Below are positions 27,331 to 37,942 of a stretch of DNA of 50,919 nucleotides, one piece after another (the stretch's first letter is position 1; each line of letters begins with the position of its first letter). The translations under genes were made by a program, and so were the position numbers. The stretch is taken from the NCBI GenBank assembly GCA_937969445.1, contig CALBVZ010000031.1, positions 1 to 50,919 of the forward strand, given 5' to 3'. Below the pieces are notes generated by a model, which was not told the DNA's origin, made no database searches, and saw only the letters and a list, made by a program, of their open reading frames with translations. Source of the DNA: an uncultured Octadecabacter sp. GTDB lineage: Bacteria; Pseudomonadota; Alphaproteobacteria; Rhodobacterales; Rhodobacteraceae.

Positions 27331-28065
27331 TCAGACCATGCGAATGACGTCTTTATCAATCGACAGCATGTAGCCGCGCCGCGCGATGTTGCGCACAAGG
27401 AGCTCGGACATCATTTGGTTGCCAAGCGTGTCACGCAAACGTTTGATCCGTGTGGCACCTGCAGCTTCTTCGCAGTCAGATGATGGACGGCCAGAAATAA
27501 CGCCTTCGATTTCAGCGCCGGTCAATACTTCGTCGTCCATGCGGGCTTCGGCCAAGACGGAAAGCGTTTCGATCGCGGCATCGGTCAGTTTGAATTCGAA
27601 GTTGTTTAGATAGACCATGTTTTGATCGCGTGAGATCAGAAGCGAGTTCACCTCAATCCCTTTGCGTTCGATCTGCCCCATCCTACGGTTCATCGCGATA
27701 AGCATCACAAGGAAAGCCACAGCGGCGACGAGCAACGCAGTCGCAAAAATCAAAAGCACGAAAATCACAAAGCGATAGCTGTCGAGCGTAGCAGAAAATG
27801 CCGTGCCCGATTGCGCGAGGATTTCCAGTAGTTTGATTTCTGCCTGACCCGTAAGCGAGGCATTCTCGACAAACAGCGCTTCGACGCGGGCATTAAATGC
27901 ATTGGCGTCTGGCAAGTTAAGGAACAACAAAACAGCCGCCGTGAACAAGATAACCACGATGGCTGCAATTCCGCCAATGACAATACGATTGCCCGTCTGA
28001 CGTGCTTCAATAGCGGAGGTAGTATTCGCCTGCACTGTTCCGTCTCTCCTCAAGACCTGCGTCAT
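27331..28065 (-). CDS. Two-TM membrane protein with C-terminal OmpR/PhoB-like winged helix
   Basis: TM segments 'IVIGGIAAIVVILFTAAVLLFLNL' and 'FVIFVLLIFATALLVAAVAFLVMLIAM', then 'LNNFEFKLTDAAIETLSVLAEARMDDEVLTGAEIEGVISG...RIKRLRDTLGNQMMSELLVRNIARRGYMLS'. The start could instead be a GTG at 28035. Confidence 0.72.
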   Translation of the reverse strand: MTQVLRRDGTVQANTTSAIEARQTGNRIVIGGIAAIVVILFTAAVLLFLNLPDANAFNARVEALFVENASLTGQAEIKLLEILAQSGTAFSATLDSYRFVIFVLLIFATALLVAAVAFLVMLIAMNRRMGQIERKGIEVNSLLISRDQNMVYLNNFEFKLTDAAIETLSVLAEARMDDEVLTGAEIEGVISGRPSSDCEEAAGATRIKRLRDTLGNQMMSELLVRNIARRGYMLSIDKDVIRMV

Positions 28066-28288
28066 CGAAGACGCCTTCTATACTTAACAACTGCCAATCA
28101 TCGGCAGAAAGGCGCGGGGCCAGTTCAGCGCGTGCGCCTTCTGACGTACATGCGCCCATGATCTCTGCAACACCGTAGTGCAGCCGGAGAGGATCGTCAC
28201 GCTTGGCTTTGTAGTCAGCATAACACGCGGCCTGCGCCGATGCGGACAACATTACAAACGTGAGTGTGAGAGTAAGAATACGTTTCAT
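28007..28288 (-). CDS. Small secreted hypothetical protein
   Basis: MKRILTLTLTFVMLSASAQAACYADYKAKRDDPLRLHYGVAEIMGACTSE: clear signal peptide and two Cys in the mature part. Confidence 0.65.
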   Translation of the reverse strand: MKRILTLTLTFVMLSASAQAACYADYKAKRDDPLRLHYGVAEIMGACTSEGARAELAPRLSADDWQLLSIEGVFDDAGLEERRNSAGEYYLRY

Positions 28289-28453
28289 ACCGCGAACATG
28301 CATTGGGTGGTGTTGTTATTCAATATCCGTAACGCCTTTGCATGCTGAAAGCCAATAACGCCGCCCCGTTATTGAGAGACATTCGGCCCCCGCAGCATCG
28401 TTGGTTCATATCAGGCCGTCACACAGAACGGCGAAACCCGAAAGGACCATCCA

Positions 28454-28894
28454 ATGTTTGTTCGCTCACTTAAAACGACGTTCACCGCAGGCCTTCTCGC
28501 CACAACTTTGGCTTTAACGGCTGTTGTCCCAAATAGCGCCGCCGCGCGTATGTCAGACGAGGACATCGCAGCAATTCTTGGATTGCTGGTTATCGGTGCC
28601 GCCATTCACAATAGTCGCAGATCGGACGCCACACCTGTCGCTCCGTCACGCCCGCAGCCGACAACAACCCGTGGATGGCGTGTTCTGCCAGCTGACTGCA
28701 TTCGAAATGTAACGCGTCGGAACGGCAACACGATCCGCATGTTCGGCCAGCGCTGCCTTAACAACAACTACGCCCATGTTAACCGCCTGCCAGAAGCTTG
28801 CCACGTTCGCGTTCGCACTGAGAATGGTCAACGCCGTCAGGGTTACCGCGTTCGTTGTTTGCGTGACGCAGGATTCCGCACCAACCGGCACTAA
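28454..28894 (+). CDS. Secreted hypothetical protein
   Basis: Signal-like N-terminus; mature part 'RGWRVLPADCIRNVTRRNGNTIRMFGQRCLNNNYAHVNRLPEACHVRVRTENGQRRQGYRVRCLRDAGF' with Cys pairs. Confidence 0.7.
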   Translation: MFVRSLKTTFTAGLLATTLALTAVVPNSAAARMSDEDIAAILGLLVIGAAIHNSRRSDATPVAPSRPQPTTTRGWRVLPADCIRNVTRRNGNTIRMFGQRCLNNNYAHVNRLPEACHVRVRTENGQRRQGYRVRCLRDAGFRTNRH

Positions 28895-28940
28895 GGCCGG
28901 GGCGGACATCGGGTAGCCGCCCCCAGCGGTTACTCATCTA

Positions 28941-28978
28941 GAGGCAGGGGGGAGGACATGGCCCCCTGCCTCTTTTTT
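28941..28978 (+). terminator. Rho-independent terminator
   Basis: GAGGCAGGGGG...CCCCCTGCCTC followed by TTTTTT. Confidence 0.85.
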
Positions 28979-29101
28979 ATGTCGAATATGATTGGTCTTT
29001 GCAGTCAGTGCATGACGGAATTGCACGGGTGCCCCTATCTGGATGGGTAAGAATACCTTACCTATGACCACAAGGAATCGATTGATCTGAAAGGACAGAC
29101 C

Positions 29102-29260
29102 ATGATCCAAGACCGTTTGACAGCCAAGTTTTTGGCGGTCCCGCATATTAAAAAGAACGATGTGAAACCGCTTAAGGCAGTGCCAGCCAAGCGTAAGGCG
29201 GCACCAGCGACTGATTTTTATACTCGTGGTCGTAGTCTATTCGGTACTTTCTGGCTCTGA
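29102..29260 (+). CDS. Small ORF, 52 aa basic protein
   Basis: AAAGGACAG RBS-like sequence then MIQDRLTAKFLAVPHIKKNDVKPLKAVPAKRKAAPATDFYTRGRSLFGTFWL*. Below the ORF-track length cut-off. Confidence 0.5.
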   Translation: MIQDRLTAKFLAVPHIKKNDVKPLKAVPAKRKAAPATDFYTRGRSLFGTFWL

Positions 29261-29289
29261 GGCTTGCAGCCTCGACCCGTGTTTGAGAC

Positions 29290-29919
29290 ATGGGGTGGAT
29301 GAGCACATTTGAAGCCACCGGCCCCGATTTCACATTTGAACAAGACCTGGTCGCCCGCGGCGCATTGCGCATTGCGGGTGTCGATGAAGTAGGGCGCGGC
29401 CCATTGGCTGGCCCCGTCACTGCAGCCGCCGTGATCCTTGACCCGTCCAACATCCCAGATGGACTAAATGACAGTAAGAAACTGACCGCGAAACGCCGCG
29501 AGGCGCTTGAACCGCTGATCTTAGCGAACGCGCAAGTATCGATCGCCCATGCGACCGTCGAAGAAATAGATGAAATCAATATTCTACGCGCCAGCCATCT
29601 GGCGATGGAAAGGGCTGTGGCCGGATTAGGTGAAGTCGATCATGCCCTTATTGATGGAAACATGATCCCCGGTGGGCTGGCAGTTCCCGCGACAACAATC
29701 ATCAAAGGTGACGCCCGTTCTTTGTCCATCGCGGCGGCTTCAATTGTGGCCAAAATATGTCGGGATCGGATCATGGTGGATTTGGCGCAACAGTACCCTG
29801 GGTACGGTTGGGAGACGAACGCAGGATATGGATCAAAAAGTCACATATCTGCACTTCAAAATTTGGGGGTTACCCCACACCATAGACGATCATTCAAACC
29901 CGTCCACAATATGTTGTGA
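29290..29919 (+). CDS. rnhB: Ribonuclease HII
   Basis: 'IAGVDEVGRGPLAGPVTAAAVILDP', 'LNDSKKLTAKRREAL', 'IIKGDARSLSIAAASIVAKICRDRIM', 'YPGYGWETNAGYGSKSH'. Confidence 0.96.
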   Translation: MGWMSTFEATGPDFTFEQDLVARGALRIAGVDEVGRGPLAGPVTAAAVILDPSNIPDGLNDSKKLTAKRREALEPLILANAQVSIAHATVEEIDEINILRASHLAMERAVAGLGEVDHALIDGNMIPGGLAVPATTIIKGDARSLSIAAASIVAKICRDRIMVDLAQQYPGYGWETNAGYGSKSHISALQNLGVTPHHRRSFKPVHNML

Positions 29920-29941
29920 CAAGCATATTTTCTAACCCTTT

Positions 29942-29980
29942 GATTCAATAAAGTTTTTGACTGCGAATCGCCTTTGACTC
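29942..29980. promoter_or_regulatory. Cluster of three GANTC (CcrM) sites upstream of ccrM
   Basis: GATTC 29942-29946, GAATC 29965-29969, GACTC 29976-29980 in the rnhB-ccrM intergenic region. Confidence 0.85.
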
Positions 29981-30017
29981 ACATTGAGGTCAACAAACGA
30001 GCGGATAACCGCCGTGA

Positions 30018-31154
<1,137 letters not shown>

Positions 31155-31218
31155 ACCTACACACAGTTTACAAGTTTACCGCCTGTGCCTGCGGCCCAAT
31201 AGCCGTGGCACCACTTAC

Positions 31219-31254
31219 CCCCCGTCGGTCGCAAGACCTGACGGGGGTTTTTTT
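31219..31254 (+). terminator. Rho-independent terminator after ccrM
   Basis: CCCCCGTC GGTC GCAA GACC t GACGGGGG followed by TTTTTTT. Confidence 0.88.
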
Positions 31255-31323
31255 CTGTGTTAGTTCCCTCGTGACGTTAGGCAAATTCCACGCCATAAGG
31301 GGCCAAGTTTAACGAGGATCAAA

Positions 31324-32328
31324 ATGGCGAAAATTCTTCTAACGGGCGGCGCGGGTTATATCGGGTCGCACACGTATCTGGCGCTTGTTGAGGCCGGATT
31401 TGAAGTTGTGATCCTGGACAACTTTTCTAATGCGAAGACTGATGTTCCGAACCGTTTGCAAGATATCGCTGGCAGTTCCGTCGACTTGGTTGAAGGCGAT
31501 GTTTTAGATCGCACAGTGCTGGATGCGCTATTTGCGGACCACAAGATTGACGGCGTCGTACACTTTGCAGCCCTTAAAGCGGTCGGTGAAAGCGTCCAGA
31601 AGCCACTGGACTACATGAACACGAACGTTGGCGGTTTGCTGAACCTGCTTGCTGCGATGGATCGCGCTGATGTGCGGCGTATCGTGTTCTCGTCCTCTGC
31701 GACGGTTTACGGCGACACGAACGTGCAGCCGATCCCAGAAGAACATGCACGCACATACACGTCACCCTATGCGTTCACCAAGATCGCGGGTGAGCAAATA
31801 CTTGAACAGCTTACAGATGATTGGGCTGTTGGTATTTTGCGGTATTTCAATCCAGTTGGTGCGCATAAGTCCGCGATCATTGGCGAAGACCCTGAAGACA
31901 TTCCGAACAACTTGGTTCCATACATGGCCAAGGTCGCGACGGGTGAGCTGGCAGAGCTAAGCGTGTTTGGGGACGATTATGACACTCCAGACGGAACAGG
32001 TGTGCGTGACTATATCCACGTGGAAGACCTTGCTGACGGGCATGTGTTGTCGCTGAAGTCGCTAATCGAAACGGGCGAAAGCCATACGGTGAACCTCGGC
32101 ACTGGCGAGGGTTCGTCTGTTTTTGATGTTATCAAGGCATACGCGGATGCCTGTGGACATGACTTAGCGTATAAGATTACGCCACGGCGTGACGGGGATG
32201 TAGCTGCCCTGACTGCGCGTCCTGAAAAGGCGAAAACGGTTCTTGGCTTTGAAGCAAAGCGCACACTTGCTGACATGTGCACGTCCAGTTGGGCATGGGT
32301 TAGTGGACAGCGTAAAAACTCACACTAG
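31324..32328 (+). CDS. galE: UDP-glucose 4-epimerase
   Basis: 'ILLTGGAGYIGSHTYLALVEAGFEVVILDNFSNA', 'SSSATVYGD', 'YFNPVGAH', 'DGTGVRDYIHVEDLADGH'. Confidence 0.95.
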   Translation: MAKILLTGGAGYIGSHTYLALVEAGFEVVILDNFSNAKTDVPNRLQDIAGSSVDLVEGDVLDRTVLDALFADHKIDGVVHFAALKAVGESVQKPLDYMNTNVGGLLNLLAAMDRADVRRIVFSSSATVYGDTNVQPIPEEHARTYTSPYAFTKIAGEQILEQLTDDWAVGILRYFNPVGAHKSAIIGEDPEDIPNNLVPYMAKVATGELAELSVFGDDYDTPDGTGVRDYIHVEDLADGHVLSLKSLIETGESHTVNLGTGEGSSVFDVIKAYADACGHDLAYKITPRRDGDVAALTARPEKAKTVLGFEAKRTLADMCTSSWAWVSGQRKNSH

Positions 32329-33473
32329 CGAGGCAGCGGGTTCGTGGCGTTTTTATACGGCGTCCAGTCTTCGATTTCCGGATAATATTTCTTGCGCCAT
32401 GCACGCACGCGCGGATTCATGATCCGTAGCCAGACAGGTGGCACCATCGCCGCCATCGTCATCACCGGATAGCCATAGGGCAGTTGCGGTGCCTCATCTT
32501 CATCGTAGGTTTGCAGCAATGGAAAACGGCGATCAGGTTTGTAGTGATGGTCTGAATGGCGTTGAAGGTTAATCAGCAGCCAGTTGGACGCAAGTTGTGA
32601 CGCGTTCCAAGAATGGCGCGGTAGAACATGTTCGTATTTTCCGTCCCCAAGGTGTTTTCGGGTTAGGCCGTAATGTTCGACGTAGTTTACGATTTCCAGC
32701 TGCCACATAGAAATGAAAGCTTGGTATGCGAACAGGCCAAGCCCGATCCAACCACCGATCCAAACTGCGATCGTGATCATAACGATTTGCAAAGCGGCAT
32801 ATCGCCAGAACGGGTTGGAGCGGTGATGCCAGGGCAGGTTCTTGCGTGCCAACATCGCGGCTTCTGCTTTGAATGCTGAAACGGGTTGTTGATGAAGGAC
32901 GCGGAAGAAATACTTGTGGAAACCCTCATTGTAGCGGGCTGTTACGGGGTCGCGTGGGGTGCCAACATACCGATGATGCACCAACAGATGCTCGCTTCGG
33001 AAATGCGAATAAAGCGACATTGAAAGCAGGATGTCAGCAAGCCAACGCTCAAATTTTGGTTTCTGATGGGCAAGTTCGTGGGCGTAAACGATACCGATTG
33101 TACCAGACATCACGCCAAGCCCGAAGGCGAGGCCGATCAGTTCCCAGACGTTCAGGTGCCCCGATGCTGTGACGTACCAAATGATACCAAAGAGGGTCAC
33201 AAACTGTAGCGGTGCCCAAATTATCGTGACAAGGCGATACCAAAATAGTTCGCCTTCAGATGTTTCTAGATCCGCATTGGCGTCATAGGTCCCTGCAATC
33301 GCGTCGATTGCGGTGAACAAATACCATGTCATGATCGGCATCAAAAACACCGTCCAACCGCCATAAATCGCCTCGATCCAAGCGACAGGAACGAGGCCGA
33401 CGGAACACCAGAACGGGGCCGCGCGTGTTATGCGGGCCATGTTAGTGGGCGATACGATAGGGAAAGATGTCAT
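32325..33473 (-). CDS. alkB: Alkane 1-monooxygenase (AlkB family)
   Basis: His-box motifs HELAHQK, EHLLVHHRYVGTP, LQRHSDHH and NYVEHYGL. Confidence 0.92.
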   Translation of the reverse strand: MTSFPIVSPTNMARITRAAPFWCSVGLVPVAWIEAIYGGWTVFLMPIMTWYLFTAIDAIAGTYDANADLETSEGELFWYRLVTIIWAPLQFVTLFGIIWYVTASGHLNVWELIGLAFGLGVMSGTIGIVYAHELAHQKPKFERWLADILLSMSLYSHFRSEHLLVHHRYVGTPRDPVTARYNEGFHKYFFRVLHQQPVSAFKAEAAMLARKNLPWHHRSNPFWRYAALQIVMITIAVWIGGWIGLGLFAYQAFISMWQLEIVNYVEHYGLTRKHLGDGKYEHVLPRHSWNASQLASNWLLINLQRHSDHHYKPDRRFPLLQTYDEDEAPQLPYGYPVMTMAAMVPPVWLRIMNPRVRAWRKKYYPEIEDWTPYKNATNPLPR

Positions 33474-33518
33474 GACAAACTCCGGTTTGGGCGGAGTATA
33501 GCGCTTCGCGGGTTACGC

Positions 33519-34571
33519 TCAAACATGGCGTAGCGTCGCGTTGGCGATTGTGTAAGCCTTTTGCATCACGGTGGGGAGGGCGGTGGCGTCAAATTCCTCT
33601 TCGGGAATGAAGTGCCCACGATCTGGAACTGCATCCACCGGCAGCCAAGCGGTTTGAACCCTTAAGATCAGGTGGAAATGTGTGAACGTGTGGCGTGCGT
33701 GTTCATTTAGTTCAGTCCAATCTGTCGAATACGGAGATGCACCATTAGGGTCTTCGTTCCATTCGGTTGTTGGCCACCCAAGCATGCCACCTAGAAGTCC
33801 TTTGTCGGGACGCGTTTCCAGCAACCACGCGCCATCTGCACGCCGTGCGATATAGGCAATGCCAGTGCGTGTTGGTTTGGGTTTCTTTGGGGTTTTCTTG
33901 GGTAATTCCAACTGCGTTCCAGCAGACTGTCCATCACATTCTTTGCGAATAGGACAGATGTCGCAGGCCGGATTCTTAGGTGTGCAAACCGTTGCGCCAA
34001 GATCCATCACCGCTTGGGCGTAATCGCCGGGTCGATCGCTAGACGTATGGCGCTGGGCGTATTTCATGAAAACAGGCTTGGCGGCGGGCAGGGGTGTGTG
34101 ATCATCATACAGTCGCGCCATAACGCGTTCGACGTTGCCATCGAGTACGGTTGACGGCTCATCGAATGCAATCGCTGAGATCGCGGCGGCAGTATATGGG
34201 CCGATGCCGGGCAATTCGATGAGGGCATCGTAAGTTTGCGGGAAAATTCCAGCGTGATCCTGAACCACGGTCCGGGCGCATTTCAAAAGATTGCGCGCCC
34301 GAGCGTAGTAGCCGAGACCAGCCCACGCCGCCATCACATCGGCATCCTTTGCCGACGCGAGGCCTGCAATGGTTGGCCAAAGGGTTGTGAACTTTTGATG
34401 GTATGCCCGAACGGCGGCGACGGTTGTCTGCTGAAGCATCACTTCCGACAACCAAACTGCGTAAGGATCGGGGCGTTTTCCGGCTTTTCGCGCAGCCGGC
34501 ATCACACGCCATGGCATTTCGCGGGCATGGATATCGTACCAGTCTAAAAGGGCGTTCGTTATGTCACGCAA
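33519..34571 (-). CDS. mutY: A/G-specific adenine glycosylase
   Basis: 'DPYAVWLSEVMLQQTTVAAV', 'LPGIGPYTAAAISAIAFDEP', Fe-S cluster 'CTPKNPACDICPIRKEC'. Confidence 0.95.
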   Translation of the reverse strand: MRDITNALLDWYDIHAREMPWRVMPAARKAGKRPDPYAVWLSEVMLQQTTVAAVRAYHQKFTTLWPTIAGLASAKDADVMAAWAGLGYYARARNLLKCARTVVQDHAGIFPQTYDALIELPGIGPYTAAAISAIAFDEPSTVLDGNVERVMARLYDDHTPLPAAKPVFMKYAQRHTSSDRPGDYAQAVMDLGATVCTPKNPACDICPIRKECDGQSAGTQLELPKKTPKKPKPTRTGIAYIARRADGAWLLETRPDKGLLGGMLGWPTTEWNEDPNGASPYSTDWTELNEHARHTFTHFHLILRVQTAWLPVDAVPDRGHFIPEEEFDATALPTVMQKAYTIANATLRHV

Positions 34572-34639
34572 TGTTTATGACCTATTAAGCTTGGTTTCTC
34601 TGGCGTTGTTGTGCCAGAGGTTTAGACTAGCGTACAAAG

Positions 34640-35155
34640 ATGAAACAGCCACGTCCTCATAGCACCACGCGCGGATTCTCTCGTGCTGTCACCCTGATGC
34701 AAAAACGCATTCGTGGGGCAACCGAAACGCGTGGGTTCGCGCAATCACGTGTTTTGACCCATTGGGCTGAGATTGTTGGCGAAGCCACCGCCAAAATCGC
34801 GCATCCGGTTGATGTTGGCTATGCCAAGGGCGGGTTTGGCGCGACACTGACGGTTCTGACTTCCGGCGCACAAGCGCCGATGCTTGAGATGCAGAAAGAG
34901 CAGATTCGCGAAAAGGTGAATGCGTGTTATGGATATAACGCGATCGCGCGCATACGTATCACGCAGACAGCGGCCACAGGATTTGCTGAGGGACAGTTGG
35001 CGTTCGACCACGGTCCCAAAACACCACGCGGCCCTAAACCAGAAGCACAGGCGGCAGCCAAAGACCTTGCCGAACCTGTCGAGAATGAAGACTTACGCTC
35101 CGCCCTCGCGGCATTGGGCGCAAACGTAATTAGTAAACGTCCTACAAAGACATAA
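34640..35155 (+). CDS. DUF721 (DciA-like) domain protein
   Basis: 'QSRVLTHWAEIVGEATAKIAHPVDV...GATLTVLTSGAQAPMLEMQKEQIREKVNACYGYNAIARIRITQ'. Confidence 0.85.
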   Translation: MKQPRPHSTTRGFSRAVTLMQKRIRGATETRGFAQSRVLTHWAEIVGEATAKIAHPVDVGYAKGGFGATLTVLTSGAQAPMLEMQKEQIREKVNACYGYNAIARIRITQTAATGFAEGQLAFDHGPKTPRGPKPEAQAAAKDLAEPVENEDLRSALAALGANVISKRPTKT

Positions 35156-35179
35156 AATTCACACCTGAAAGAAGACCTG

Positions 35180-35845
35180 ATGAACAAATCTGTCCTAACT
35201 TCCGTTGCTGCTGTTGCCATTGTCGCCGTTGCAGGTGGCGCTTGGTTCATGAACCGCACACCAGCAAATGCTGAAACCGCAAGCATTGTCGCTCCTGATG
35301 CCATGAATGAGTTTGATGTCGTTGAAATGATCCAAGGCAATCCTGACGCCGCGGTTCAAGTTGTTGAATACGCATCCTACACTTGCCCGCACTGTGCGAA
35401 CTTCCACGCAGATCAGTATCCTCAGATCAAAGAGAACTACATCGACACGGGTTTGATCGGGTTCACATACCGCGAAGTCTATTTTGACCAGCCGGGCCTG
35501 TGGGCGTCTATGGTTGCCCGTTGTGGTGGCGAGATGCGCTTCTTTGGCATTACGAACCTGCTATTCGAAAACCAGCAAGACTGGGCACGTGCCGGAGATG
35601 GTGCAGCAATCGCGCAGTCATTGCGTAACATTGGTAAGGTCGCTGGCTTGTCAGACGAAGAACTCGACGTTTGCATGACGGATGCAGACAAAGCGCAAAC
35701 ACTTATGGCTTGGTATCGCACGAACGGCGACGCAGACAACGTTCAGGGCACGCCGACGTTCCGCATCAACGGCGAAGAGTACTCCAACATGACCTATGCG
35801 GACTTCGCTGAGGTTCTTGACGAAAAGTTGGCTGAAGCTAACTGA
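35180..35845 (+). CDS. DsbA family thiol:disulfide oxidoreductase
   Basis: Signal-like N-terminus; 'VVEYASYTCPHCANFHADQYPQIKENYI' CPHC active site; 'VQGTPTFRINGEEY'. Confidence 0.92.
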   Translation: MNKSVLTSVAAVAIVAVAGGAWFMNRTPANAETASIVAPDAMNEFDVVEMIQGNPDAAVQVVEYASYTCPHCANFHADQYPQIKENYIDTGLIGFTYREVYFDQPGLWASMVARCGGEMRFFGITNLLFENQQDWARAGDGAAIAQSLRNIGKVAGLSDEELDVCMTDADKAQTLMAWYRTNGDADNVQGTPTFRINGEEYSNMTYADFAEVLDEKLAEAN

Positions 35846-36969
35846 TGACGCCACTCGCTGGCTTAAAAGTCGTTGAGCTGGCCCGCATTCTGGCGGGCCC
35901 TTGGGCTGGTCAATTGTTTGCCGATATGGGTGCTGAGGTCATAAAGGTCGAAGCGCCGAGTGGCGACGATACCCGCACATGGGGCCCTCCGTTTATTGAA
36001 CACGACGGTGAGACGTCAGCGGCGTATTTCCACGGGTGCAATCGCGGCAAGAAGTCGGTCGTGATTGATTTTCGTACCGAAGCTGGCAAAGCCGCGCTGC
36101 TGTCGTTGCTTAGCGACGCAGACGTCATAATCGAGAATTTCAAAGTCGGTGGACTAGCGAAATATGGGTTGGACTATGCGACCCTTAAGGAAAGCCACCC
36201 GCGGTTGGTTTACTGTTCGATCACCGGTTTTGGCCAAGACGGACCGTATGCGGCGCGCGCGGGTTACGACTATATCATCCAAGGTATGTCAGGTCTGATG
36301 TCTGTCACGGGTGAACCCGATGGCCAGCCGCAAAAGGTTGGCGTGGCGGTGACTGATATCTTGACGGGTCTCTATGCAAGCAACGCTATTTTGGCGGCTG
36401 TGCATCAACGTCACCAGACGGGGCGTGGGCAACAAATTGACCTCGCGCTTTTGGACGTTGCTGTTGCGACGACAGCAAATCAGGCGATGAACTATCTGGC
36501 GACCGGTACCTCCCCAGAACGGCTCGGAAACGCACACCCGAACATCGTTCCGTATCAGGTTTTCGAATGTGCGGATGGGCATGTGATTATTGCTGTTGGC
36601 AATGACGGGCAGTTCCGGAATTTCTGTAAGGTGTTGGGTGCCGAAGAACTGGCCGATGAATCGCGTTTCGCGACCAACCCTGCACGTCTCGAAAATCGCG
36701 ATGTATTGGTGCCGATTCTGGCCGACAAAATGCTAGCTTGGACAAAGTCGGATGTTATGGCGGCTTGCGAGGCGAATGGTGTTCCCACAGGCCCTATTAA
36801 CACGTTTGAAGATGTGTTTGCGGACCCGCAAGTTATCGCACGCGGGCTAAAGCTGGACATTGATGGCGCGCTTTCAGTTCGCCCGCCGATCCGGTTTTCG
36901 GACGCTGAGCTTTCGCTTGATCGACCGGCACCAAAGTTAGGGCAAGATCAGGATATTATTGGGGAGTGA
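35845..36969 (+). CDS. CaiB/BaiF CoA-transferase family protein
   Basis: 'LKVVELARILAGPWAGQLFADMGAEVIKVEAPSGDDTRTWGPPF' class III CoA-transferase signature. Confidence 0.93.
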   Translation: MTPLAGLKVVELARILAGPWAGQLFADMGAEVIKVEAPSGDDTRTWGPPFIEHDGETSAAYFHGCNRGKKSVVIDFRTEAGKAALLSLLSDADVIIENFKVGGLAKYGLDYATLKESHPRLVYCSITGFGQDGPYAARAGYDYIIQGMSGLMSVTGEPDGQPQKVGVAVTDILTGLYASNAILAAVHQRHQTGRGQQIDLALLDVAVATTANQAMNYLATGTSPERLGNAHPNIVPYQVFECADGHVIIAVGNDGQFRNFCKVLGAEELADESRFATNPARLENRDVLVPILADKMLAWTKSDVMAACEANGVPTGPINTFEDVFADPQVIARGLKLDIDGALSVRPPIRFSDAELSLDRPAPKLGQDQDIIGE

Positions 36970-37942
36970 TCCCAATCTGGGCAAGCTTTGCATCAAGCAA
37001 CGTCCAGTCCGACACAGACAACCGCACGGGCAATACAGAAACCTTTGCGCGGAACGCATCGGGTAGACGCACAGCGTCTTTCTCAGTCGTCACGAGGTTA
37101 AGGCCCCGCGTTTTCGCCTCTGTCTCCAGTCGCGTTAATAAAGCGTCGGTGAACGGCTGATGATCATCCAATGCCTCACCTCTTACCACGTCAGCACCCA
37201 GTCCCTTTAGTGTCGCAAAAAACTTTTCGGGGTGTCCAATTCCTGCAAAGGCAAGCACGCGTTGACCTTGCCAAGGCATGCCCGTTGGTAAGGGGTCCAG
37301 CTGCCCATCAAGGCGGGCGCAATTTGACGGCAAGGCAGGCTGAAACGCATTGCGTGCGTGCGCTGGACCGATCACCAACATCGCGTCCGCGCGTGCAAGC
37401 CCACGATCGGCCGGCTCTCGCAAGGGTCCCGCCGGAATTGTGCAGCCGTTGCCAAACCCTTTGACGGCATCAACAGTTACGATGCTAAGATCTTTGAACA
37501 CGCGGGGATTTTGAAAACCGTCATCCAGAAGGATCAACGTCGCACCCGCGCCTTCAGCCGCCATAACCCCAGTCGCGCGATCCTTTGAGACCCAAGTTGG
37601 CGCGAATTGCGCGAGCAGCAGAGGTTCATCACCAACGTCTGCCGCACGGTGCTCGCTTGGGCTAACCAACACCGGCCCTTCCAACGCACCACCGTAGCCG
37701 CGACTGACGATATGGGGTGTTTGGCCCATTTCAATCAGCTTTTGCGCCAAAGCGATTGCAGTTGGCGTTTTACCTGTACCGCCAGCATTAATGTTTCCGA
37801 TGCAAATGACTGGAACTTTTGCGTGATGCTTTGGCGTTTGCCTGACGCGTCGCGCAGTTGCAGCGGCGTAGAGCATTCCAAGCGGTGACAAGAGAAAAGA
37901 TAGCACAGCTTTGTTGCGGTACCAGAAAAGTGGTGGTCTCAT
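36956..37942 (-). CDS. lpxK: Tetraacyldisaccharide 4'-kinase
   Basis: 'VPVICIGNINAGGTGKTPTAIALAQKL', 'HIVSRGYGG', 'LILLDDGFQNP', 'VTTEKDAVRLP'. Start at MRPPLFWYRNKAV. Confidence 0.94.
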   Translation of the reverse strand: MRPPLFWYRNKAVLSFLLSPLGMLYAAATARRVRQTPKHHAKVPVICIGNINAGGTGKTPTAIALAQKLIEMGQTPHIVSRGYGGALEGPVLVSPSEHRAADVGDEPLLLAQFAPTWVSKDRATGVMAAEGAGATLILLDDGFQNPRVFKDLSIVTVDAVKGFGNGCTIPAGPLREPADRGLARADAMLVIGPAHARNAFQPALPSNCARLDGQLDPLPTGMPWQGQRVLAFAGIGHPEKFFATLKGLGADVVRGEALDDHQPFTDALLTRLETEAKTRGLNLVTTEKDAVRLPDAFRAKVSVLPVRLSVSDWTLLDAKLAQIGITPQ

